From contig NZ_VLKT01000014.1 of assembly GCF_007830515.1 (NCBI RefSeq), forward strand, positions 79,155-143,154: DNA of 64,000 bases, written 5' to 3'. The translations under genes and the position numbers were made by a program. This DNA is from Mesorhizobium tianshanense (GTDB lineage Bacteria > Pseudomonadota > Alphaproteobacteria > Rhizobiales > Rhizobiaceae). Positions 44,652 through 54,373 of this stretch are shown here, one piece after another (position 1 is the first letter of the stretch; the number at the start of each line of letters is the position of its first letter). The notes below the pieces were generated by a model. The model did no database searches and was not told the DNA's origin. It worked only from the letters and a program-made list of their open reading frames with translations.

Positions 44652-44920
44652 GACTTGATCTCCGTCGATGCAACGTCTACTTTCTTGACCGCTCGCGACG
44701 CCCGCTTTTTCTTGGGGGCGACGGGATTGAGGGCCTCCGCGGCGCGGTCGGCCTCTTCCTTGGCCAGCCGCAACGCCCGCAATCTTGCCGTCTTGATGTC
44801 CCTGGCCTTCGCCTCGGAAACATATTCAGCCGTTGCCTGGTTTCGTTCCGCGGTTTTCTTCTGCTTTTCCATGAAGCGCGCTTCAGCTTTTTCCATGATA
44901 TTTTGACTGAATTCCGCCAT
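44648..44920 (-). CDS. Small basic coiled-coil protein
   Basis: A 90-residue protein made mainly of charged helix (MAEFSQNIMEKAEARFMEKQ, ATAEYVSEAKARDIKTARLR, KEEADRAAEALNPVAP) with a Lys-rich tail (KKKRASRAVKKVDV). AAGGAG lies nine bases before the ATG, a strong ribosome binding site. It is coupled to the DUF1488 gene. It may be nucleoid- or membrane-associated; no function can be given. Confidence 0.68.
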   Translation of the reverse strand: MAEFSQNIMEKAEARFMEKQKKTAERNQATAEYVSEAKARDIKTARLRALRLAKEEADRAAEALNPVAPKKKRASRAVKKVDVASTEIKS

Positions 44921-45168
44921 CGGTAAAATCTCCTTTTTGGATTTAAATGATGAAAGGGAGTTTCCCAATTAAAATAGTAGCTCGGAGTCGAGAAATCAAT
45001 TTCTGGCCTATTTTTGATTGATCAAATTCCTGAAAAGGAAACTGTGAGATAATACTATTAAACGTTTTACAACGATCAATTAATATTTTTTGGCACTCCT
45101 ATCAATCGAGTGCCAACGCGCCTATATAAGGGGAGCGGCCGCCTAAGCCGGCCCCAGAAAGAGTCCCC
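44921..45168. promoter_or_regulatory. AT-rich divergent control region of groES and the coiled-coil/DUF1488 unit
   Basis: 248 bases, clearly richer in A and T than the rest of the window, with many TTGATC/GATCAA steps (for example TTGATTGATCAA near 45016). It holds the CIRCE element and, at 45122-45127, CTATAT, which resembles an alphaproteobacterial -10 box just after CIRCE. The left part must also hold the promoter for the minus-strand pair. Confidence 0.5.
45090..45116. promoter_or_regulatory. CIRCE operator (HrcA binding site)
   Basis: TTGGCACTC, nine bases, GAGTGCCAA: a perfect 9-9-9 inverted repeat differing from the consensus TTAGCACTC/GAGTGCTAA only in the third position and its partner, so symmetry is preserved. 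It lies 53 bases before the groES start. HrcA, not encoded here, would repress groESL at normal temperature. Confidence 0.95.
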
Positions 45169-47210
<2,042 letters not shown>

Positions 47211-47233
47211 TCATCGCCTAGACACGCTTGCAG

Positions 47234-47256
47234 CGCCCGGCCGGAATGGCTGGGCG
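47234..47256 (+). terminator. Hairpin after groEL
   Basis: CGCCCGGCC-ggaat-GGCTGGGCG, a 9-bp stem with one G.T pair, starting 24 bases after the groEL stop. No U tract follows, so termination may be partial or Rho-dependent. Confidence 0.5.
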
Positions 47257-47291
47257 ACCAATCCCTGCACCAACCAGGAAGGAATTGTTCC

Positions 47292-47681
47292 GTGGCCACA
47301 CAAAGCAGCAAGCCATCTCTCGCGCGTCGATGGGAAGATTACCAGCCGGCCAAATCCACGCTTTTGTGGGCATGCGCGGTAACTGTCGTCGCCACTCTGA
47401 TCATCGGTTTCAACTGGGGTGGCTGGGTGACCGGTGGCACCTCACGCGCACTGGCGGCAACCGCCGGCGACGTAGCGCGCGGCGAGCTGGCCTCGGCGGT
47501 CTGCGTCGATCGCTTCAACACGGCGCCCGACGCAGCCGCCAAACTTGTCGAGTTCAAAGCCCTGACAGACAGTTACAAGAAGCGGCAGTTCATCGAGACG
47601 GGCGGCTGGGCGACCATGCCCGGGAAGACCTCGCCCGACAGGCTGGGCGCGCAAAGCTGTGCGGTCGCTCTCGCCGCCTGA
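47292..47681 (+). CDS. Single-pass membrane protein of unknown function
   Basis: A 129-residue protein starting with GTG (MATQSSKPSLARRWEDYQPA) and AAGGAAT upstream. One helix (LLWACAVTVVATLIIGFNWG) is followed by a periplasmic domain with two cysteines (LASAVCVDRFNTAPDAA and AQSCAVALAA) and GGWATMPG, which looks like a short soluble domain. Proteins of this build are common in Rhizobiales. It follows groEL in the same direction by 81 bases. Confidence 0.72.
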   Translation: MATQSSKPSLARRWEDYQPAKSTLLWACAVTVVATLIIGFNWGGWVTGGTSRALAATAGDVARGELASAVCVDRFNTAPDAAAKLVEFKALTDSYKKRQFIETGGWATMPGKTSPDRLGAQSCAVALAA

Positions 47682-47764
47682 TATCCTCGAGTTCTCCCAG
47701 AGAAGCGAGAAAAGCCGCCGGGGCATCTTCCCCGGCGCACGGCCGCCAGCAAGGAGATCGATCC

Positions 47765-47929
47765 ATGATTGCATTCGTCCCGAAGCCAGATGTTGCGGCG
47801 AAGACCAAAGTGGCCGAGGAAAGCCGCTTCGATCGCATTCGCAGACTTGCCGCCGATAAGCACAGGAAATCCGATGCCGGCGCGATACGCCGCGACCTGC
47901 CGAAGACCGGGGACAAGCGCCCTATCTGA
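47765..47929 (+). CDS. Small basic protein, 54 residues
   Basis: A short frame with a near-perfect ribosome binding site (AAGGAG, eight bases before the ATG). The product MIAFVPKPDVAAKTKVAEES continues FDRIRRLAADKHRKSDAGAI and ends KTGDKRPI: charged, helical, without signal or membrane segment. It lies in the same direction as the preceding membrane protein and groESL. Function unknown. Confidence 0.6.
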   Translation: MIAFVPKPDVAAKTKVAEESRFDRIRRLAADKHRKSDAGAIRRDLPKTGDKRPI

Positions 47930-47944
47930 GGCGCGCGCTGACCC

Positions 47945-49498
47945 TCACGAAACCGGTGCCGCGCCGCCCTGTTCGGTGCGCCGCGCTATGAATTCGTCGA
48001 GGACATCTGATGTGGCAGCGGCAGAAGCCGGCGGCCGGAAGTCGGCAAGCAGCCGTTTCCAGACGCCGGTGGCGCGCTCCGTCGCGGTTTTTGACCCGGC
48101 CTCGGTCCAGTTGCCGAAATTCGACCAATCAGCCACCAGCGGCTCGTAGAAAGCTGTGCGGTAGCGCGCCATGGTGTGTCCGGCCGAGAAGAAATGCCCG
48201 CCCGGCTGCACTTCGGCGATGGCGTCGAAGCCGATCGCGCTCTCGTCGCCGGGCGTCGCCATACAGAGTTCGGCGATCGTCTGCAGCGCCTCGATATCGG
48301 TGATCAGCTTCTCGAAGGAGACGCTTAAGCCACCTTCGAGCCAGCCCGCGGCATGGATGCAGACCGTGGCGCCAGCAAGCACCGAGCCCCACAGCGCAAA
48401 CTGCGTTTCGTGGGCCGCCTGCGCATCCGAAATGTTGGCGGCACTGCCGCCGCCGGACCGCCAGGGAAGACCGGTGAAGCGCGCAAGCTGACCAGCGCCG
48501 AGCGTCGCCTTGACGTGCTCCGGCGTGCCGAAGGCCGGCGCCCCCGACTTCATGTCGACGTTGGACGAGAAGGAACCATAGACGACCGGCGCGCCCGGCC
48601 GCACCATCTGTGCCAGCGTCAGCCCGGCCAGCGCTTCGGCGTGCTGCAGCGTCAGCGCGCCGGCCACGGTGATCGGCGCCATGGCGCCGGCCAGGCAGAA
48701 GGGCGTGATAATCAACACCTGCCCTGCCTTGGCAAAGTCGATGATGCCTTGCGCCATCGGAATGTCGAGCTGACGTGGCGAGTTGGTGTTGATGACGGTG
48801 TAGCAATGAGCGCCCGAACGCAATTCGTCCTCGGACAGGCCGCGCGCCAGCCGCAGCATCTCGAACCCGTCCTCGACCTGCGGCGTGCCGCGCGCGAAGA
48901 CGAACGGCAATTTGTCGGACAGCGTCAGCTGAGCGCGGTTGACGGCATAGTGGCGCAAGCGGTTGTCGACGTCCTGCGGTTCGATGCAAGGGCCGAGCAT
49001 ATGCAGCACGTCGAAATGCTGCACCAGCCGGATGAGATCCTCGAAAGCGGCAAGCGTGCCCGGCCGCCGGCCGCTCTCTAGATCGGTGACGTTCGGCGCT
49101 CCTGATCCCGCCAGGAACGTCATCGAGCCGAGCTCGAGCGTCAGGTCGCGGGCACGGTCGCCGGCATGCGCCCGGATCGATTTCGGCGCCGAAGCCAGCG
49201 CCGCTGTGACAATGTCGCGGCCGATGCGCACCATCTGGCTGTCCTCGTCGACCGATGCACCGGCGCGGGCAAAGCGAGCGCGCGCCTCAGGCAGCAGCAC
49301 CTTGACGCCGAGTTCCTCGAGCACGCGCAACGCCGTGTCGTGGATCGCGGCGACCTGATCGGCCGAAAAGATCGGCTGCGGCAGAAACGGATTCTTCAGC
49401 GAACGATAGTCCGGCCGGCGGCTGGTCTCGCTGCTGGCCTCGCCGGTTCGTCCGCGCCGACGTTCGCGCCTGAGGTTGCATGCGGCGTCATCGACCAT
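47945..49498 (-). CDS. MttB-family (trimethylamine methyltransferase-like) protein, non-pyrrolysine
   Basis: A 517-residue TIM-barrel protein of the MttB superfamily, which demethylates quaternary amines onto a corrinoid protein. Matching segments are FLPQPIFSADQVAAIHDTAL at the N-terminus, SGAPNVTDLESGRRPGTLAA, NTNSPRQLDIPMAQGIIDFA, and ALTLQHAEALAGLTLAQMVR with GAPVVYGSFSSNVDMKSGAP. There is no in-frame amber codon, so it cannot carry pyrrolysine and belongs to the group typified by glycine-betaine methyltransferases. No corrinoid protein or activase gene is close. GAGGAG precedes the ATG. A TetR gene is divergent. Confidence 0.9.
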   Translation of the reverse strand: MVDDAACNLRRERRRGRTGEASSETSRRPDYRSLKNPFLPQPIFSADQVAAIHDTALRVLEELGVKVLLPEARARFARAGASVDEDSQMVRIGRDIVTAALASAPKSIRAHAGDRARDLTLELGSMTFLAGSGAPNVTDLESGRRPGTLAAFEDLIRLVQHFDVLHMLGPCIEPQDVDNRLRHYAVNRAQLTLSDKLPFVFARGTPQVEDGFEMLRLARGLSEDELRSGAHCYTVINTNSPRQLDIPMAQGIIDFAKAGQVLIITPFCLAGAMAPITVAGALTLQHAEALAGLTLAQMVRPGAPVVYGSFSSNVDMKSGAPAFGTPEHVKATLGAGQLARFTGLPWRSGGGSAANISDAQAAHETQFALWGSVLAGATVCIHAAGWLEGGLSVSFEKLITDIEALQTIAELCMATPGDESAIGFDAIAEVQPGGHFFSAGHTMARYRTAFYEPLVADWSNFGNWTEAGSKTATERATGVWKRLLADFRPPASAAATSDVLDEFIARRTEQGGAAPVS

Positions 49499-49598
49499 GG
49501 CGGATACTCCTCATTGCCGTATTGCCTTGCCCTGGGGATCGTAGGGAGAGGTCGCGATGGCCGCTTGGCCCAGTTCGTTGCAGGCGGGCAGGATACTT

Positions 49599-49622
49599 GT
49601 ACTGTACATATGTGTCTAGTAC
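49599..49622. promoter_or_regulatory. Candidate TetR operator between mttB-like and tetR
   Basis: GTACT and AGTAC form inverted 5-bp arms 14 bases apart, and TGTACA, a perfect 6-base palindrome, lies between them, in a locally AT-rich part of the 162-base divergent region. TetR-family regulators usually bind such sites between themselves and the target gene. Inferred from symmetry and position. Confidence 0.35.
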
Positions 49623-49660
49623 GGTTGTATGCAGCTTCCCTTCATGCCTATTGTGCGGCC

Positions 49661-50299
49661 ATGATCATGATTGCTCCGCAGGACGAGCCGGCGCCCGGCA
49701 ACATCAAGGTGACGCGCTGGGACTGGATCAATCTTGCGCTCCAGACACTGATTTCAAACGGCATCGAAAGCGTGCGCGTGCTGCCGCTCGGCCAGGAGCT
49801 CGGCGTTTCGCGGTCAAGCTTCTACTGGTATTTCGAGAGCCGCCAGGATCTGCTCGACCAGTTGCTTGCCCATTGGCGCAACACCAATACCAAGGCGATC
49901 GTCGAACGCGCGATGCGGCCGGCTGAAAGCATCATCATGGGCGTCATGAACGTGTTCGAATGCTGGGCGGACGAGCGCCTGTTCGATCCACGGCTCGACT
50001 TCGCCATCCGAGAATGGGCGCGTCGCTCCGACGACGTGCGACGGGCCATCGACCAGGCCGACAATGACCGCCTGAGCGCGATCCGCGACATGTATCGCGG
50101 GCATGGCTACGATGAAGAAGATGCCTTCATCCGCGCCCGCGTGCTCTACTACATGCAGATTGGCTATTATATGCTCGACCTCAAGGAACCGGTCGAGGCG
50201 AGGATCAGTCATCTCGCTGCCTATCTGCGCAGTTTCACCGGCCAGGAGCCCAGCGAAGCCGACGTGGCGCATTTCCTGCGCTTTATGGCTGCGCGGTGA
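49661..50299 (+). CDS. TetR/AcrR-family transcriptional regulator
   Basis: A 212-residue regulator. The helix-turn-helix is in WINLALQTLISNGIESVRVL followed by LGQELGVSRSSFYWYFESRQ, the typical TetR recognition helix. The C-terminal ligand domain is helical (FECWADERLFDPRLDFAIRE, LYYMQIGYYMLDLKEP). It is divergent from the mttB-like gene and is the likely repressor of it. Start at the first ATG of the MIMIAPQ sequence; no strong ribosome binding site. Confidence 0.9.
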   Translation: MIMIAPQDEPAPGNIKVTRWDWINLALQTLISNGIESVRVLPLGQELGVSRSSFYWYFESRQDLLDQLLAHWRNTNTKAIVERAMRPAESIIMGVMNVFECWADERLFDPRLDFAIREWARRSDDVRRAIDQADNDRLSAIRDMYRGHGYDEEDAFIRARVLYYMQIGYYMLDLKEPVEARISHLAAYLRSFTGQEPSEADVAHFLRFMAAR

Positions 50300-50339
50300 C
50301 ATCGGACGCCAAACCGAGCCCGCAAGGCGGTGGAAGCGA

Positions 50340-50355
50340 CTTTGGGCGACATGCA
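50340..50355 (+). repeat. Right half of the dispersed palindromic element
   Basis: CTTTGGGCGACATGCA is identical over 16 bases to the right side of the copy at 18135-18150. The matching left half is absent: the sequence before it (GCGGTGGAAGCGA) does not pair. It lies 41 bases after the tetR stop, in the gap before the PBP1A gene. Confidence 0.6.
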
Positions 50356-50512
50356 TTAGGCCCCGCCCCTCGCATCGACAGACCGTACAGCATAAGCCTC
50401 CATTGCCCTTGTGAGCGGGGCCAAAATGGACGAATAGTCTTGGTCGGTGCGCGCCTTGAAACTGCCCGCGTGCGGTTTTCAGGTCGCGGCGCCGTGCAGC
50501 TGGATTCGTGGA

Positions 50513-52663
50513 ATGGCCAGTCCTTTGGAACCACGCAAGAGAAGAGGCCCAATCGCCGCAAGGTTGCTCGCGGCGGATGCGTGGTTCGATTCCTCGCTCT
50601 ACGACATCGGCTTCAAGGCGCGCCGGTTCTGGGAAGCGGCCACGATTTTTTTCCGGCGCTTCCGCGTCTCCGGCTGGCGCCGCGGCATTATCGAACTTTT
50701 GAGCGAGGGCTTCACGCTCGGCGCCGGCGGTATCGTCGTCATGCTGGCACTCGCCTTGCCGGCCTTCCAGGAAACCGCCGGTGACTGGCGCGCCCAGGGC
50801 GACTTCGCCGTCACCTTCCTCGACCGCTACGGCAACGAGATCGGCCAGCGCGGCATCATCCAGCGTGACTCGGTGCCGGTCGACGAGATGCCTGACCAGG
50901 TCATCAAGGCTGTGCTGGCCACGGAGGATCGCCGTTTCTTCGATCACCACGGCATCGATGCGCTCGGCCTTTCGCGCGCGATCTTCGAGAATGTGCGGGC
51001 GAATTCGGTGGTGCAGGGCGGCTCGAGCATCACCCAGCAACTGGCCAAGAACCTGTTCCTGACCAATGAACGGACGTTGGAGCGCAAGATCAAGGAAGCC
51101 TTCCTGTCGCTGTGGCTCGAGGCCAACCTGTCGAAGAAGGAGATCCTGCAGCTCTATCTCGATCGCGTCTATATGGGCGGCGGCACGTTCGGCATCGAAG
51201 CGGCCGCCGATTTCTATTTCGGCAAAAGCGTCAAGGATCTGAACCTCGCCGAAGCGGCGATGCTGGCCGGGCTGTTCAAGGCGCCGACCAAATACGCGCC
51301 GCACATCAACCTGCCTGCTGCCAGGGCGCGAGCCAATGTGGTGCTGTCCAATCTCGTCGACGCCGGCTTCATGAGCGAAGGCCAAGTGTTGCAGGCGCGG
51401 CTGCATCCGGCCGAAATCGTCGATCGCGGCGAGCAGAAGAGCCCAGATTACTACCTCGACTGGGCATTCGACGAGGTCAAGAAGATCGCCGCGAAGTCCG
51501 GCCAGCATTCGCTGGTCGCTCACACCACTTTCGACGCCAACATCCAGAAGGCGGCGGAAGAATCGATGGAGTTCCATCTCCGTCAGTTCGGCAAGGAATA
51601 CAACGTCACCGAGGGTGCCATGGTGGTCATCGAAACCAATGGCGCGGTCAGGGCGATTGTCGGCGGCCGCGACTACGGCGCCAGCCAGTTCAACCGCGCC
51701 ACCAAGGCGCTGCGCCAGAGCGGTTCATCGTTCAAACCCTACGTCTATGCAACGGCGATGGAGCATGGCTTCACACCGGACTCCGTCGTTTCCGGCGCGC
51801 CGATCTCCTGGGGCAACTGGTCGCCTCACAATTACAATGGCGGATCGGCCGGCAATGTCACGCTGCTCACGGCGGTCGCCAAATCGATCAACACCGTGCC
51901 GGTGCGGCTGGCCAAGAATTATCTCGGCATCAAGCCGATCAAGGCGATGGCGGAGGCCATGGGCGTGGAATCGCCGCTCGAATCGCACAAGACGATGGTG
52001 CTCGGCACATCGGGCATGACCGTGATGGACCAGGCGACAGGCTATAGCGTGTTCGCCCAGAACGGCTTTGTCGGCTCCCGGCATGGCATCACCCAACTCG
52101 TCACCCGTAACGGCGAGGTGGTTTACGATTTCGCCAAGGATGCGCCGCCGCCGCACCGTGTGCTGTCGGAACAGGCGCTGAAATCCATGAACACCATGCT
52201 GGCGGCGGTGCCGGTGATGGGCACGGCGCGCCGCGCCGCGCTTCCCAACATCGTTTCGGCCGGCAAGACCGGCACCACGCAGTCTTACCGCGACGCCTGG
52301 TATGTCGGCTTCACCGGCAACTACACGGCTGCCGTGTGGCTCGGCAATGACGACTTCACCCCGACCAACAACATGACCGGCGGCTCGCTGCCGGCGATGG
52401 TGTGGCAGCGGCTGATGGTCTACGCGCACCAGAATATCGACCTCAAGCCGATCCCCGGTCTCGATCATCCGTTCGTCGACGAAAAGATCGCGGCGGAGGA
52501 AGCGGAAGAGAAGAATGCCGAGCAGGCAGCGACCAACGCCGCCGAGCGCCCGCCGGTACTGTCCAGCCAGACCACGCGGGCGCTCAGGGACATCACGAAG
52601 CTGTTCCAGTCGGCGCCCGTCCTCCAGACACCTGCGACGCCGGAGACTCCGTCGGCGCTTTGA
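50513..52663 (+). CDS. Penicillin-binding protein 1A-type transglycosylase/transpeptidase
   Basis: A 716-residue class A PBP that polymerises and cross-links peptidoglycan. One N-terminal helix (GAGGIVVMLALALPAFQETA) is followed by the GT51 transglycosylase domain with Glu138 in ATEDRRFFDHHGIDA and QGGSSITQQLAKNLFLTNER. The transpeptidase domain has the SxxK motif at Ser405 (SGSSFKPYVYAT), the SxN motif in KSINTVPVR and KTGTT in SAGKTGTTQSYRDAW. The C-terminal tail is Ala/Glu-rich. The ATG at 50513 gives a normal cytoplasmic start; a GTG 66 bases upstream is possible. Confidence 0.95.
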   Translation: MASPLEPRKRRGPIAARLLAADAWFDSSLYDIGFKARRFWEAATIFFRRFRVSGWRRGIIELLSEGFTLGAGGIVVMLALALPAFQETAGDWRAQGDFAVTFLDRYGNEIGQRGIIQRDSVPVDEMPDQVIKAVLATEDRRFFDHHGIDALGLSRAIFENVRANSVVQGGSSITQQLAKNLFLTNERTLERKIKEAFLSLWLEANLSKKEILQLYLDRVYMGGGTFGIEAAADFYFGKSVKDLNLAEAAMLAGLFKAPTKYAPHINLPAARARANVVLSNLVDAGFMSEGQVLQARLHPAEIVDRGEQKSPDYYLDWAFDEVKKIAAKSGQHSLVAHTTFDANIQKAAEESMEFHLRQFGKEYNVTEGAMVVIETNGAVRAIVGGRDYGASQFNRATKALRQSGSSFKPYVYATAMEHGFTPDSVVSGAPISWGNWSPHNYNGGSAGNVTLLTAVAKSINTVPVRLAKNYLGIKPIKAMAEAMGVESPLESHKTMVLGTSGMTVMDQATGYSVFAQNGFVGSRHGITQLVTRNGEVVYDFAKDAPPPHRVLSEQALKSMNTMLAAVPVMGTARRAALPNIVSAGKTGTTQSYRDAWYVGFTGNYTAAVWLGNDDFTPTNNMTGGSLPAMVWQRLMVYAHQNIDLKPIPGLDHPFVDEKIAAEEAEEKNAEQAATNAAERPPVLSSQTTRALRDITKLFQSAPVLQTPATPETPSAL

Positions 52664-52777
52664 TGCCCGCACGACGGGCCAGGGCATCCTCATGCCAGCA
52701 ATCCACAGAGGTCCGCTTGCCATCGCCCCCTGCCCCGCGATATCCCCGAGCGGCATTCCTCTTTCCCGCGGCTCTTC

Positions 52778-53362
52778 ATGCTCAAGAACGCATTCCTGAC
52801 GCTCCTCGCGCTTGCCATAGCTATCGGCGGCGGCGGCGGCAGCGTCTGGTACGCTCTCAAGACCCAGGATGGCATCGGTGCGATCAGGATCGGCCAATGG
52901 ACGGCGTTCCCCGATATCGGCACGCAGGCGGCGGACCCTTATTCGAAAGCCCGCGTGGCGCGCGAGGGGGTCCTCGCACTCGGGCAAGCGGAAGGCCTGT
53001 CCTTTGTCGCCGAACGCGATTCCGGCGGCGAATTCTTGAAACGCCAATGCGCCTATGAAATCGAAGGCGGATTCCCGACGGCGCGGTTCTGGACCCTCTA
53101 TGCCGCCGATCAGTCGCTCGGGGTGGTCGAGACTGGCAAGCCAAGGCCTGCGGCACTTCAATCCTACCAGGTGCTGCGCCAGCCGGATAATTCGGTGGTG
53201 ATTTCCGTCGGCAGCCGCCCCGCGCCCGGCAACTGGCTGCTTTGCGACGGCGTCGGCCGGATGTATTTCGTGCTGACATTCTACGACACGCCGATCGCCA
53301 GCAGCACGGGTCTTTCGGATGTCACGCTGCCGCAGATCGTGAAGGTCGGCTGCAATGCGTAA
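52778..53362 (+). CDS. DUF1214-domain membrane protein
   Basis: A 194-residue protein with an N-terminal helix (AFLTLLALAIAIGGGGGSVW) and a DUF1214-type beta domain outside, containing YEIEGGFPTARFWTLYAADQ and QVLRQPDNSVVISVGSRPAP. In many bacteria DUF1254 and DUF1214 are two domains of one protein; here they are separate, overlapping genes, DUF1214 first. The gene follows PBP1A in the same direction by 114 bases. Function unknown; the fold suggests envelope binding or assembly. Confidence 0.86.
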   Translation: MLKNAFLTLLALAIAIGGGGGSVWYALKTQDGIGAIRIGQWTAFPDIGTQAADPYSKARVAREGVLALGQAEGLSFVAERDSGGEFLKRQCAYEIEGGFPTARFWTLYAADQSLGVVETGKPRPAALQSYQVLRQPDNSVVISVGSRPAPGNWLLCDGVGRMYFVLTFYDTPIASSTGLSDVTLPQIVKVGCNA

Positions 53363-53903
53363 GCTGCTGCACGCGATCCTGCTTGGCCTGCTTGGCGCCG
53401 GTATCGTGCACGTCATCGTGCTGCTGCTCGTCCCGGAATTTTCCGAACGCGATGCCTGGTCGCGGCTGGCCATGGCCTCGGACCTCTATAGGATGACCAA
53501 GCTGGACGCGGAGGCCGGCGGGGCGCCGGTGGTGAAATCCGTCGATCCGCTGTTTTACGCGGCGGCTTGCCGGTTCGATCTGTCAGAGGGGATGGTGCGG
53601 GTGAAGGCACCGGGAAACGTCCCGTTCTGGTCCGTATCGGTCTATGACCGCAGCGGCCACAACATCTACTCCTTCAACGACCACAGCGCGACCGGAAGGG
53701 TTCTGGACACTATCGTACTGACGCCGGCGCAGATGATCGAAATCCGCAAGGGTGTTCCCGAGGAATTGCAAGGGGCGATCTTCGTCGAGGCGCCCATCGA
53801 CGAAGGCATGTTCGTCATCCGCTCCTTCGTGCCCGACGACAGCTGGAAGCCGGTCGTGTCACGATTTCTCGAGCAAGGTTCCTGCGAGCTGCAGGACTAC
53901 TGA
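53355..53903 (+). CDS. DUF1254-domain membrane protein
   Basis: A 182-residue protein whose ATG lies inside the end of the DUF1214 gene (8-base overlap), so translation is coupled. It has an N-terminal helix (AILLGLLGAGIVHVIVLLLV) and a DUF1254-type domain with DPLFYAAACRFDLSEGMVRV, VPFWSVSVYDRSGHNIYSFN and a terminal VIRSFVPDDSWKPVVSRFLE. It is the second half of a split DUF1214/DUF1254 pair. Role unknown, probably envelope. Confidence 0.86.
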   Translation: MRKLLHAILLGLLGAGIVHVIVLLLVPEFSERDAWSRLAMASDLYRMTKLDAEAGGAPVVKSVDPLFYAAACRFDLSEGMVRVKAPGNVPFWSVSVYDRSGHNIYSFNDHSATGRVLDTIVLTPAQMIEIRKGVPEELQGAIFVEAPIDEGMFVIRSFVPDDSWKPVVSRFLEQGSCELQDY

Positions 53904-54373
53904 CGTCAGCCGAAAATATGCGGCGACCGTCCTATACCGAATTCAAAGTCAGAGCGTCGTTTGCGCACCAACAGGACGCGCGGCGCTCTAATGATGCGGA
54001 ACAGGCATCGTCCCGGACGAGCCCGGCTTGTCCGGACCGGCGCCTGGCCGCGTTTCGCCCGTCAGCTGCCGTTGTTCGTAGCGGACGCCAGGGAAAATGA
54101 TCACCGCCGCCGGCGTTCCGGTGTTTCGTTCTGCTCGATTGGTTGCCGCCGCTCGCGGCACGAAAGACAGTACCATGCCCATGGTTCGCGTATTCCTCTC
54201 GGTTGCCCCGGAGCACAACGCAACGCCTCCAATCTGATTAAGGGGATAGTAGGTTAACGGAACGCTAACGGATCGCCGCTAATTTGATCTTTGTCTGGAG
54301 GTCAGGGCGTCCTGACCCGAGGCAAATGCGAAACCGACATAGTCCCGGTCGCGCGTGGTCAAGATTGTGTCGA
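53904..54373. other. Intergenic region, 470 bases, no supported gene
   Basis: Lies between the DUF1254 and DUF2336 genes, both on the plus strand. Open frames here are composition-driven and carry no motifs. The last 150 bases are less GC-rich (around GGTTAACGGAACGCTAACGG, 54252-54271, where GTTAACGGA and GCTAACGGA repeat with an 11-base spacing) and should hold the DUF2336 promoter. Confidence 0.45.

Noticed and set aside
47945..49498. Pyrrolysine usage in the MttB-like gene
   Set aside because: There is no in-frame TAG codon anywhere in the gene, and no pyl genes are seen.
51725..53473. A 582-residue minus-strand frame opposite the PBP1A and DUF1214 genes
   Set aside because: Antisense shadow covering two real genes; no domain or ribosome binding site.
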